From Lachnospiraceae bacterium UBA6987 (GTDB lineage: Bacteria > Bacillota > Clostridia > Lachnospirales > Lachnospiraceae), in assembly GCA_002449955.1 (NCBI GenBank), contig DJYD01000018.1:1-5481 (forward strand): 5,481 bases of DNA, written 5' to 3'. The number at the start of each line of letters is the position of its first letter. Positions within the stretch are counted from its first letter, which is position 1. Positions 1 to 5,481 of this stretch are shown piece after piece. The translations under genes and the position numbers were made by a program. Under the pieces are notes generated by a model. The model saw only the letters and a list, made by a program, of their open reading frames with translations, was not told where the DNA came from and did no database searches.

Positions 1-1623
1 GTCATAGGTATGGTTGTAGACGACGTCCATGACCACGCCGAGTCCCGCCTTGTGCAGGGCCTGCACCATCTGCTTGAATTCCTTCACGCGGACTTCGCCG
101 TGCGCCGGATCGGTCGCATAGCTGCCCTCGGGCACGTTGTAGTTCTGCGGATCGTAGCCCCAGTTGAAGTCCTTGCAGGTCGATTCATCGACAGAAGCGT
201 AGTCGTAGACCGGCTGCAGATGCACATGTGTGATGCCGAGGTTCTTAAGATAATCGACACCGATAGGCAAGCCGTATTCATTTTTCAGTCCGGTTTCTGT
301 AAAGGCAAGGTATTTTCCCGGATAAGCGCTTTCTTTCATCGCGTTCGAAAAGTCGCGCACATGCACTTCCCAGATCACAGCATCCTCGTAGGTATCGATC
401 GCGGTATTGAAGGTATCCTTGTCCCAGCCCTCGGGATCGGTCGCATCCAGATCGACGATCATGCCGCGTTTGCCGTTCACACCGGCTGATTTCGCATACG
501 GGTCAACGGCCTCCTGCTCTCCTGCAGAGGTGGTCACCGTGTAAGTATAATAAAGCCCGGCGCCGCAGTCTGCCGCAGTCAGCTGCCAGACTCCTTTTTC
601 GCCCTTGTTCATCTCGATGCTCTGCAAAAGCGTGCCGCCGTCTTCCCCTCGGTCGAAAATATTCAAGAGCACTCTTGCGGCTGTCGGCGCCCAGAGCTTA
701 AAGGTCGTGCTGCCATCATCATTCGGCACGGCGCCCAGATCATTCCCGTCATAGGTCTGATTCTCGATGAAATCCTGCGAATCGAAGATCGTCGTGGGCA
801 TCACGGGCTTGGTGCCGTAGCCTTCGATGAACAGTTCATAGTTTTTTGTGATGTCCAGCGGCTTTGCCGTTGTGATGACGCCGCTGACGACCTTATTGCC
901 GAGCACGCTCAGCTTTTCGATCGCCACCTCTTTGCCGTCCAGCGTCAGCTTGATCTGCGACAGGTCGCTGATGCGCACCGCGGGCGCTACCGTATAGCGG
1001 ATCTCGTTGGCCGAAACGATCCCGGCCTGGGTGAAAATGCGAATCTGGTCCAAAGTCTTGCCGCCGTCCTCACTGACATATTGTGCGCCGTCGCCGGACA
1101 CCAGATAGATATGAGTTTCTTTCCCGGTGATCACGGCAAATCTGTCCGCCTCGAAATCCTTTGTGGCGCTGCCCCAGCTCGATCCGCCCGGATCCGAGCA
1201 GCCGGTCCGGACGATGAAGCCGACTTCCGTGACATCCTCGGGAACATTGACGACGCACTTAAAGCCGTAAGCGCAGGGCAGAAAGGTATAGCCCTTTCCG
1301 GCAACATCGCCCCACCAGATCCATACATCCGAAGTGTTGATATCAACTGCCCGGTCTGCATGCCAATACAGAACCAGCTGATTGCAGCCGTCTTCGATGG
1401 GAGGAAACTCTTCCGTGTAATCGACTACTGTATCCGCAGGTTCCGTTGTCACGGCCTCACTTGTTTCCTGTGTCGGGGCAGCCGTTGTTCCTTCGGTCGT
1501 TTTTTCTTCTGCCTGCGTACTTACAGACTCTGTCGTCTGAGCCGGGCCGCTGCCGCAGCCTGTAAACCCCAGTATCATTGTCAGCGCCATGAAAAACGCC
1601 AACAGTCGTTTGCTGTTTCTCAT
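1..1623 (-). CDS. pulA: Type I pullulanase (GH13 debranching enzyme), lipoprotein, N-terminal 541 residues only
   Basis: Hydrolyses alpha-1,6 branches in pullulan, starch or glycogen; here probably at the outer face of the membrane. The frame is open from the ATG at 1623 to the window edge, so the 3' part is missing. Seen: a signal peptide (residues 1-22, basic MRNSKR then a hydrophobic core) ending in F-T-G-C, giving a lipidated Cys23. Residues 24-72 form a Thr/Ser/Glu/Pro-rich linker. About 80-180 is a CBM41/PUD-like starch-binding domain (LVLYWHAD, VWIWWGD). A second beta domain covers about 185-280. The CBM48-type domain includes YDGNDLGA (291-298), FKLWAPTA (308-315) and VDPYAKSAGVNGKRG (373-387). 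The barrel starts with IWEVHVRDFS (417-426), then the pullulanase signature FNWGYDP (486-492) and GH13 region I DVVYNH (533-538). The catalytic Asp and Glu lie outside the window. The start is supported by GAGGG seven bases upstream and the signal peptide. Transcribed divergently from glgA. Confidence 0.95.
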   Translation of the reverse strand, partial: MRNSKRLLAFFMALTMILGFTGCGSGPAQTTESVSTQAEEKTTEGTTAAPTQETSEAVTTEPADTVVDYTEEFPPIEDGCNQLVLYWHADRAVDINTSDVWIWWGDVAGKGYTFLPCAYGFKCVVNVPEDVTEVGFIVRTGCSDPGGSSWGSATKDFEADRFAVITGKETHIYLVSGDGAQYVSEDGGKTLDQIRIFTQAGIVSANEIRYTVAPAVRISDLSQIKLTLDGKEVAIEKLSVLGNKVVSGVITTAKPLDITKNYELFIEGYGTKPVMPTTIFDSQDFIENQTYDGNDLGAVPNDDGSTTFKLWAPTAARVLLNIFDRGEDGGTLLQSIEMNKGEKGVWQLTAADCGAGLYYTYTVTTSAGEQEAVDPYAKSAGVNGKRGMIVDLDATDPEGWDKDTFNTAIDTYEDAVIWEVHVRDFSNAMKESAYPGKYLAFTETGLKNEYGLPIGVDYLKNLGITHVHLQPVYDYASVDESTCKDFNWGYDPQNYNVPEGSYATDPAHGEVRVKEFKQMVQALHKAGLGVVMDVVYNHTYD

Positions 1624-1645
1624 CTTTGTGCCCTCACATTTACGG

Positions 1646-1661
1646 TCCCTGCTTTCAGGGA
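1646..1661 (-). promoter_or_regulatory. Small perfect hairpin at the 5' end of the pulA transcript
   Basis: TCCCTG and CAGGGA form a perfect 6-bp inverted repeat around a 4-base loop. It lies between the pulA -10 box and its ribosome binding site, beginning about five bases after the expected transcription start near 1666. It could be a 5' mRNA-stabilising stem or an operator at +1. No T-run follows, so it is not a terminator. The palindrome is seen directly; its role is inference. Confidence 0.4.
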
Positions 1662-1672
1662 AATACAGATAT

Positions 1673-1701
1673 ATTATATGTCAGTTTCCGCAAATGGTCA
1701 A
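1673..1701 (-). promoter_or_regulatory. Sigma-A type promoter of pulA
   Basis: On the minus strand, TTGACC (1701-1696) and TATAAT (1678-1673) are separated by exactly 17 bases. That is 5/6 and 6/6 matches to the vegetative consensus. The expected start is near 1666, giving a leader of about 43 bases before the pulA ATG at 1623. The leader contains GTGAGGG as ribosome binding site (GAGGG at 1635-1631). This is the best promoter in the window. Confidence 0.85.
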
Positions 1702-1736
1702 CCAAAAAGGCCATAAGCGAAACAGCTTGCGGGAAC
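1684..1736. promoter_or_regulatory. Mirrored TTGCGG(A/G)AAC motifs in the two divergent promoters
   Basis: TTGCGGAAAC is read on the minus strand at 1693-1684, inside the spacer of the pulA promoter. TTGCGGGAAC is read on the plus strand at 1727-1736, covering the proposed glgA -35. They match at 9 of 10 positions and face each other across the centre of the intergenic region. A weaker third copy, AAGCGAAAC, is at 1715-1723 on the plus strand. They could be half-sites for a regulator of both genes. A one-mismatch 10-mer pair in a region this size is not rare by chance, so this is tentative. Confidence 0.25.
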
Positions 1737-1755
1737 GCGTCATTTATAGTATGAT
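1727..1755 (+). promoter_or_regulatory. Probable glgA promoter with a weak -35
   Basis: TTGCGG (1727-1732) and TATGAT (1750-1755) are 17 bases apart. The -10 matches consensus at 5/6 and the -35 only at 3/6. The expected start is near 1762, giving a very short leader of about 20 bases that holds only the ribosome binding site. An overlapping TATAGT at 1745-1750 has no -35 at good spacing. The poor -35 suggests modest basal activity or a need for an activator. Confidence 0.55.
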
Positions 1756-1768
1756 GAGACCATCCTAT

Positions 1769-1776
1769 GAAAGGTG
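1769..1776 (+). promoter_or_regulatory. glgA ribosome binding site that fixes the start at 1783
   Basis: GAAAGGTG is complementary to the 16S 3' end, with the AAAGG core ending eight bases before the ATG at 1783. An in-frame GTG at 1774 overlaps this Shine-Dalgarno, so it cannot be the start served by it. The protein therefore begins MKKILFTASE, which is also the usual N-terminus of bacterial GlgA. Confidence 0.8.
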
Positions 1777-1782
1777 TTAATT

Positions 1783-3219
1783 ATGAAAAAGATCCTGTTT
1801 ACCGCATCTGAATGCGTACCCTTCATCAAAACCGGCGGCCTTGCCGATGTCATCGGCTCACTCCCCGGCGCCATTAACCGCGATGAATTTGAAGTTCGCG
1901 TGATGATCCCCGCCTATACCATCATTCCCGAACAATACCGCAGCAAAATGAAAACCGTCTGCTATTTCCAGTCCTTTTTCAACGGCCGTGACCGCTACAT
2001 CGGCGTCAAGGAGCTTGAACTTGGCGGGGTCACTTACGATTTTATCGACAATGAAGAATATTTCGGCGGAGGTTATCCTTACACCGATTATTATTACGAT
2101 ATTGAAAAGTTCTGCTTCTTCTGCAAGGCCGTCTTAAGCGTACTGCCTTCTCTCGGATTCCGCCCGGATATCATCCACTGCAATGACTGGCATACAGGCC
2201 TCATCCCGGTTTACCTCAAAACAGAATTTGCCGGAGATCCCTTCTATCAGGGAATCAAATCCATTATGACCGTACACAATCTGAAATTCCAGGGTGTGTA
2301 TAATGCGAAATACATGAGCAGGGTGTCCGGTCTGCCGATGGACCTCTTCACAATCGACAAGCTGCTCACCTATGACGACGGCAACATGCTGAAGGGAGGT
2401 CTCGTCTATGCAGACAGGATCACCACTGTCAGTGAAACCTATGCAGAAGAAATCAAGACCCCGGATTACGGCGAAGGGCTTGACGGCCTCTTCCGTGCCC
2501 GTTCGCACGAATTCTGCGGAATCGTTAACGGAATCGATGATCAGGTATTCGATCCGACAAGCGACCGTCTGATTCCCCATCGTTACTCTCTGCGGACAGT
2601 GCTTTCCGGCAAAATCAAGAATAAACTGGCCCTGCAGCGCCAGCTTGGTCTCGAAGAAGACGACAGCGTGATGATGTTCGGCATTGTCTCCCGCCTCACC
2701 GAACAGAAAGGCATGGAACTGATTGCAAGAGTGCTGCCGGATCTCATGGCGAGCCGCGCACAGCTTGTTGTTCTCGGCACAGGCGAGTATCATTATGAAA
2801 ACGTGTTCCGTTCAGCCGCTCAGGCCTATCCGGGACGCCTCAGTGCGAATTTCACCTATTCCGAGGAGCTTTCTCACCGCATCTATGCCGCATCCGACGC
2901 TTTCATCATGCCTTCCCGCTTCGAGCCCTGCGGCTTAAGCCAGCTTATCGCACTGCGTTACGGTTCTCTGCCTATTGTGAGAGAAACCGGCGGTCTTAAG
3001 GATACGGTTGTGCCCTATAACCGCTTTACGGGCGAAGGCACCGGCTTCTCCTTCCAGTTCTATGACAGCAATGTGTTCCTGAACATTCTGCGGGACTCCC
3101 TGAAGACCTTCTATGAGGACCGCAAGGCTTACGCAAAGCTTCAGCGCCAGGCTATGGAACAGGACTTCTCCTGGGAAGCCTCCGCAAAGAAATACGAAGA
3201 AATGTATCGAACGCTGTAA
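1783..3219 (+). CDS. glgA: Glycogen synthase (ADP-glucose type, GT5)
   Basis: Cytoplasmic enzyme that transfers glucose from ADP-glucose to the non-reducing end of a growing alpha-1,4-glucan. The protein is 478 residues, close to the about 477 usual for the family, and appears complete. Motifs in order: KTGGLADV (16-23), the ADP-glucose/glucan-binding loop; HCNDWHTG (132-139) and VHNLKFQG (164-171) in the N-terminal Rossmann domain; VNGID (248-252) near the domain hinge; SRLTEQKG (303-310), with the Arg/Lys pair that contacts the diphosphate; and EPCGLSQ (381-387), with the conserved Glu and Cys of the GT-B C-terminal domain. RETGGLKDTV (400-409) follows. No glgC, glgB, glgD or glgP is seen beside it, so it is apparently a single-gene transcript here, divergent from pulA and closed by a terminator just after its stop. 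Identity is very secure; starch synthase-like GT5 members are the only close alternative. Confidence 0.97.
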   Translation: MKKILFTASECVPFIKTGGLADVIGSLPGAINRDEFEVRVMIPAYTIIPEQYRSKMKTVCYFQSFFNGRDRYIGVKELELGGVTYDFIDNEEYFGGGYPYTDYYYDIEKFCFFCKAVLSVLPSLGFRPDIIHCNDWHTGLIPVYLKTEFAGDPFYQGIKSIMTVHNLKFQGVYNAKYMSRVSGLPMDLFTIDKLLTYDDGNMLKGGLVYADRITTVSETYAEEIKTPDYGEGLDGLFRARSHEFCGIVNGIDDQVFDPTSDRLIPHRYSLRTVLSGKIKNKLALQRQLGLEEDDSVMMFGIVSRLTEQKGMELIARVLPDLMASRAQLVVLGTGEYHYENVFRSAAQAYPGRLSANFTYSEELSHRIYAASDAFIMPSRFEPCGLSQLIALRYGSLPIVRETGGLKDTVVPYNRFTGEGTGFSFQFYDSNVFLNILRDSLKTFYEDRKAYAKLQRQAMEQDFSWEASAKKYEEMYRTL

Positions 3220-3224
3220 AAAGC

Positions 3225-3252
3225 AAAAAGCCGCCCTTCCGGCGGCTTTTTT
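3225..3252. terminator. Bidirectional intrinsic terminator between glgA and yebC
   Basis: GCCGCC (3230-3235) pairs with GGCGGC (3241-3246) around the loop CTTCC. Flanking A5 and T5 tracts extend the stem to 11 bp. On the plus strand it is followed by six Ts (3247-3252), starting six bases after the glgA stop. On the minus strand the stem is followed by TTTTT GC TTTTT, 17 bases past the yebC stop. One element can end both convergent transcripts. Confidence 0.93.
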
Positions 3253-3268
3253 GTATGTTCTGAAATCT

Positions 3269-4000
3269 TTATTTTTCATCCCAGTTGTGGTAGACATTCT
3301 GCACATCATCATCCTCATCCAGGAAATCCAGGATACGGTTGATGTTCTTGATGTCGGCTTCGTCAGTCAGTTCTACCCAGGTCTGCGGGATCATTGTCAC
3401 GTCCGCAGAAATAATCGGCAGCTCGTTCTTCTGGATCTCCTGCAGCACGGCATCGAAATCCTGCGGATCCGTAATGATCTCATAGCTGTCTTCTTCATCG
3501 CTGAAGTCTTCCGCGCCGGCATCGATGGCCAGCATCATCAGCTCATCCGCATCCATTTCAAGGTCTTCTTTATCGACCACGATCAGACCTTTTTCATCGA
3601 ACATGAAGGATACGCAGCCCTGCGTACCGACACTGCCCTGTCCCTTTGTAAAAGCATTGCGGACATTGGAAGCGGTACGGTTCTTGTTGTCGGTCAGGGT
3701 TTCAACGATAATCGCCGTCCCCTTAGGGCCGTAGCCTTCATATGTGGCACGGACGTACTGCGCCGTATTGCCTTCGCCGGCGGCTTTCTTAATGCTGCGG
3801 TCAATGGTGTCATTCGGCATATTGTTGGCTTTAGCCTTGGCAATCAGTGTTGCCAGCTTGCTGTTATTGGCCGGATCAGGTCCGCCCTCTTTGACCGCTA
3901 CCGCAATCTCACGGCCGAAACGGGTGAAGATTTTGCCCTTTGCGGCATCATTTTTCTCTTTTTTGTGCTTGATATTTGAAAATTTGGAATGTCCTGACAT
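3269..4000 (-). CDS. yebC: YebC/PmpR/TACO1-family regulatory protein
   Basis: A 243-residue cytoplasmic protein of the YebC/TACO1 family, normal for the family at about 240. Seen: the N-terminal signature MSGHSKFSNIKHKKEKND followed by GKIFTRFGREI (about 1-32), then GGPDPANNSKL (39-49), AKANNMPND (56-64) and the central GYGPKGTAIIVETLTDNKNRT (89-109). The acidic C-terminal domain ends FLDEDDDVQNVYHNWDEK. Family members are described as DNA-binding transcriptional regulators (PmpR-like); the mitochondrial relative TACO1 is a translational activator, and translation-factor roles have been proposed for bacterial members. The sequence does not show which role applies. The reading frame extends 32 codons upstream, but that part overlaps alr and lacks family similarity. 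The ATG at 4000 has AAAGGAG eight bases before it and gives the canonical start. It sits after alr, not beside ruvC as in many bacteria. Confidence 0.95.
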   Translation of the reverse strand: MSGHSKFSNIKHKKEKNDAAKGKIFTRFGREIAVAVKEGGPDPANNSKLATLIAKAKANNMPNDTIDRSIKKAAGEGNTAQYVRATYEGYGPKGTAIIVETLTDNKNRTASNVRNAFTKGQGSVGTQGCVSFMFDEKGLIVVDKEDLEMDADELMMLAIDAGAEDFSDEEDSYEIITDPQDFDAVLQEIQKNELPIISADVTMIPQTWVELTDEADIKNINRILDFLDEDDDVQNVYHNWDEK

Positions 4001-4008
4001 AACTCTTT

Positions 4009-4015
4009 CTCCTTT
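4009..4015 (-). promoter_or_regulatory. yebC ribosome binding site overlapping the alr stop codon
   Basis: AAAGGAG is read on the minus strand at 4015-4009, eight bases before the yebC ATG. The alr stop codon TAA is at 4016-4014, so its last two bases belong to this site. Ribosomes ending on alr stop directly on the yebC initiation region, which points to one mRNA and probable translational coupling. Confidence 0.85.
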
Positions 4016-5213
4016 AATCTTTTTTTCTTTCGCGGTAATAAACCTTAGGCACCCGGCGGCGGGACAATCCGCAAATGATTTCATACGAAAGCACACCGCT
4101 TCGGTCCTGTAATTCTTTGACTGTGATTTCCTCTCCGCCGTCGCGGCCGATAAGCGTCACCTCGTCACCGACTGAAACGCCCGGAATATCACTGACATCC
4201 ACCATCATCTGGTCCATGCAGACTCTGCCCAGGATCGGCGCCTTCTTGCCGCAGATCAAAACATAGCCTTTGCCGGACAGACTTCTGGGATATCCATCGC
4301 CATAGCCAACCGGGATCGTGGCGATCCTCGTTCTGTCTGCACTCGTTGTATAGGTGCCGCCGTAGCTGACACTGACGCCCGGTCCGCATTCCTTAATATA
4401 GACAACGCGGGAATAAAGCGTCATCACGGGCCTGAGCGGTACTTTGACCCGGCTGACTTCGCTGGAGGGCCACAGTCCGTACAGGGTGATCCCGGCGCGC
4501 ACCAGATTCAGATTGGCCTGCGGGAACTCGATAATGCCGGCGCTGTTGGAGATGTGGCAGATGGGGATCTCATAGCCGAGCGCCTTCCGGATCCTGTCCG
4601 CGAAATCCTGATACAGCGCAATCTGCGCGTGGGTCGGGGCGTGTTCGCTCTCGTCAGCCTTGGCAAAGTGGGTGAACATGCCCTCGACGATGACGCCGGG
4701 CGTGTGGATCGCTTTGTCCACAAACTGAAGGCCCTCATCATCCGGACGAATTCCGATCCGTCCCATGCCGGTATCCACTGCGATGTGAATGCGGACGGGA
4801 TTTCCCTGCCGCGCTGCCGCCTCGGAGAGCTGCGCCAACATGTCCTCTCTGAAACAGGCGGGCCGGATTTCCAGTTTGATCAGTTCCTCATAACAGTAAG
4901 GAAATACGTAGCCGAGAAGGATGATCGGCTTCTTGGCGCCGTGTGCCCGAAGCTCCCTGGCCTCTTCAAAGGTCGCCGCCGCATACCCCCACACATAGGG
5001 AAGCTTTTCCAGCTCTTTCATCAAAAGCACAGCGCCGTGACCATACCCGTTTGTCTTCAGGACTGCGACCATCTGCGTATTGGGATCGATGCTGTTATGC
5101 ATGCTTTCCATGTTAAAGTGAAGCGCATCCAGATCGATCTGCGCCCAGATCCGGTCAACGCCTTCTACATCCGTCGTTCTGCAAGACGTCTGTTCCCAAA
5201 TTCTGTCAGCCAT
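4014..5213 (-). CDS. alr: Alanine racemase
   Basis: PLP-dependent cytoplasmic enzyme that interconverts L- and D-alanine, supplying D-Ala for peptidoglycan. With the start at 5213 it has 399 residues, slightly longer than the usual 370-390 because about 18 residues precede the family start RIWAQIDLDAL. Seen: AVLKTNGYGHG (50-60), with Lys53 as the PLP Schiff-base lysine; VDTGMGRIG (146-154), with the substrate-side Arg; HISNSAG (220-226), a phosphate-binding segment; VRAGITLYG (238-246), whose Arg contacts the pyridine nitrogen. VSYGGTY (282-288) carries the second catalytic base, Tyr284; then GYGDGYPR and GRVCMDQMMVDV in the C-terminal beta domain. All key residues are present, so it should be active. 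A start at 5225 would add MEAE, but its Shine-Dalgarno is only one base away; GGAGG lies five bases before the ATG at 5213. Lies between nnrD and yebC, all minus strand; no convincing promoter of its own was seen. Confidence 0.96.
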   Translation of the reverse strand: MADRIWEQTSCRTTDVEGVDRIWAQIDLDALHFNMESMHNSIDPNTQMVAVLKTNGYGHGAVLLMKELEKLPYVWGYAAATFEEARELRAHGAKKPIILLGYVFPYCYEELIKLEIRPACFREDMLAQLSEAAARQGNPVRIHIAVDTGMGRIGIRPDDEGLQFVDKAIHTPGVIVEGMFTHFAKADESEHAPTHAQIALYQDFADRIRKALGYEIPICHISNSAGIIEFPQANLNLVRAGITLYGLWPSSEVSRVKVPLRPVMTLYSRVVYIKECGPGVSVSYGGTYTTSADRTRIATIPVGYGDGYPRSLSGKGYVLICGKKAPILGRVCMDQMMVDVSDIPGVSVGDEVTLIGRDGGEEITVKELQDRSGVLSYEIICGLSRRRVPKVYYRERKKD

Positions 5214-5218
5214 TTCCG

Positions 5219-5231
5219 CCTCCATTCTCCT
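5219..5231 (-). promoter_or_regulatory. Two competing ribosome binding sites at the alr start
   Basis: On the minus strand AGGAG (5231-5227) is one base before the ATG at 5225, which is too close for normal initiation. GGAGG (5223-5219) is five bases before the in-frame ATG at 5213. I therefore prefer 5213. The first AGGAG could still act at longer range (13 bases) on 5213. Confidence 0.6.
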
Positions 5232-5257
5232 GTCGTTGTGTGCTTGTTTCTGTGCAA

Positions 5258-5317
5258 GGCCCGCATTGCGGGCTTCTGCGCCGCTTCAAAAGCCGTCGGC
5301 CACAATGATTGCGGGCC
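5258..5317 (-). repeat. GC-rich repeat cluster with alternative hairpins in the nnrD-alr spacer
   Basis: ATTGCGGGC occurs twice as an exact 9-base direct repeat (5265-5273 and 5308-5316). GGCCCGCA at 5258-5265 is complementary to both: it forms a tight 6-bp stem with GCGGGC at 5268-5273 (3-base loop), or an 8-bp stem with TGCGGGCC at 5310-5317. In the alr-direction RNA the two upstream copies would compete for the same downstream partner. The upstream copy also sits in an imperfect palindrome, GGCCACAAT-G-ATTGCGGGCC (5298-5317). No T-run follows the local hairpin, so a plain intrinsic terminator is not supported. It could be a small REP-like element, a processing site or a leader structure. 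Confidence 0.45.
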
Positions 5318-5327
5318 GCTGCGCTGC

Positions 5328-5481
5328 CTAAAGGCCGGCGCTCTCGATTGCATGAAATACCGATTCCTCCGCGCGGATCAGGTCGCCTGCCAGCATGGCC
5401 CGCTCCCCCATCCTACGTTTGCATGCGTCTCCGGCTTCCGCATGGATATAGGCCGCCGCCTGCGCCGCCCTGTGTCCACGG
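5328..5481 (-). CDS. nnrD: ADP-dependent NAD(P)H-hydrate dehydratase, C-terminal 50 residues
   Basis: Only the end of this gene is in the window: an open minus-strand frame from the edge to a TAG at 5330-5328. The residues AAAYIHAEAGD (8-18 of the visible part), then MGERAMLAGDLIRA (24-37), match the typical C-terminus of the YjeF/CARKD ribokinase-like dehydratase: an Ala-rich helix, a His/Ala-Gly-Asp segment, Gly-Glu and a Leu-Ala-x-Asp-Leu-Ile helix. The enzyme dehydrates the damaged cofactors S-NADHX and S-NADPHX. It often stands directly before alr in Bacillota, which supports the call. Whether it is fused to the epimerase (NnrE) domain cannot be seen because the N-terminal part is absent. 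The fragment is short, so identity rests on this motif plus context. Confidence 0.8.
   Translation of the reverse strand, partial: RGHRAAQAAAYIHAEAGDACKRRMGERAMLAGDLIRAEESVFHAIESAGL

Noticed and set aside
10..489. A plus-strand open frame of 159 codons
   Set aside because: Antisense to the pullulanase catalytic-domain start with its YNWGYDP-like and region I motifs.
1081..1716. A plus-strand open frame of 211 codons over the pulA 5' end and promoter
   Set aside because: Overlaps the pulA signal peptide, promoter and CBM region in antisense, with no protein family recognised.
1711..1724. Possible CcpA (cre) site around ATAAGCGAAACA
   Set aside because: Only the AAGCG core fits; the outer TG and CA positions of the cre consensus do not, so catabolite control cannot be claimed.
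2134..2793. A minus-strand open frame of 219 codons inside glgA
   Set aside because: Lies wholly opposite conserved GlgA motifs; the composition is that expected of an antisense frame.
3113..3979. A plus-strand open frame of 288 codons opposite yebC
   Set aside because: It is the antisense shadow of yebC and the end of glgA, runs through the terminator, has no ribosome binding site of note and no recognisable family.
5256..5275. Intrinsic terminator after nnrD
   Set aside because: The stem is GC-rich and tight, but the minus strand continues CTTGCACAG without a T-run, and alr has no clear promoter after it.
5165..5353. A minus-strand open frame of 62 codons between nnrD and alr
   Set aside because: Overlaps the nnrD end and alr start in another frame, includes the repeat cluster, and resembles no known protein.

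Overview
The window looks like ordinary chromosomal DNA from a low-to-mid GC Gram-positive bacterium. Bacillota, probably Clostridia of the gut type, is my best guess. The grounds are strong AAAGGAG-type ribosome binding sites, a lipoprotein-anchored type I pullulanase, the nnrD-alr neighbourhood and a clostridial-style YebC. This is inference from gene content; the sequence alone does not fix the genus. No RNA gene, insertion sequence, CRISPR array or phage gene was seen.

Layout: (1) 1-1623, minus strand: the first 541 codons of pulA, an exported type I pullulanase whose 3' half lies beyond the window. (2) 1624-1782: a 159-base divergent intergenic region with a strong minus-strand promoter for pulA and a weaker plus-strand promoter for glgA. 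It also holds a small hairpin at the pulA transcript start and a mirrored pair of similar 10-mers. (3) 1783-3219, plus strand: complete glgA, glycogen synthase. (4) 3220-3268: a bidirectional intrinsic terminator between the convergent glgA and yebC. (5) 3269-5481, minus strand: a likely operon read from right to left, nnrD (3' end only), alr (alanine racemase), yebC. The alr stop codon lies inside the yebC Shine-Dalgarno. The 114-base nnrD-alr gap contains a GC-rich repeat cluster able to form alternative hairpins.

How the genes fit together: pulA and glgA form an alpha-glucan pair, with extracellular debranching of pullulan or starch by PulA and intracellular glycogen synthesis by GlgA. They share one divergent control region, so co-regulation is plausible but unproven. 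The nnrD-alr-yebC block is housekeeping: repair of damaged nicotinamide cofactors, D-alanine supply for peptidoglycan, and a YebC-family regulator or translation factor.

I did not find a previously undescribed system. The points most worth a second look are regulatory: the pulA/glgA intergenic region and the nnrD-alr spacer.
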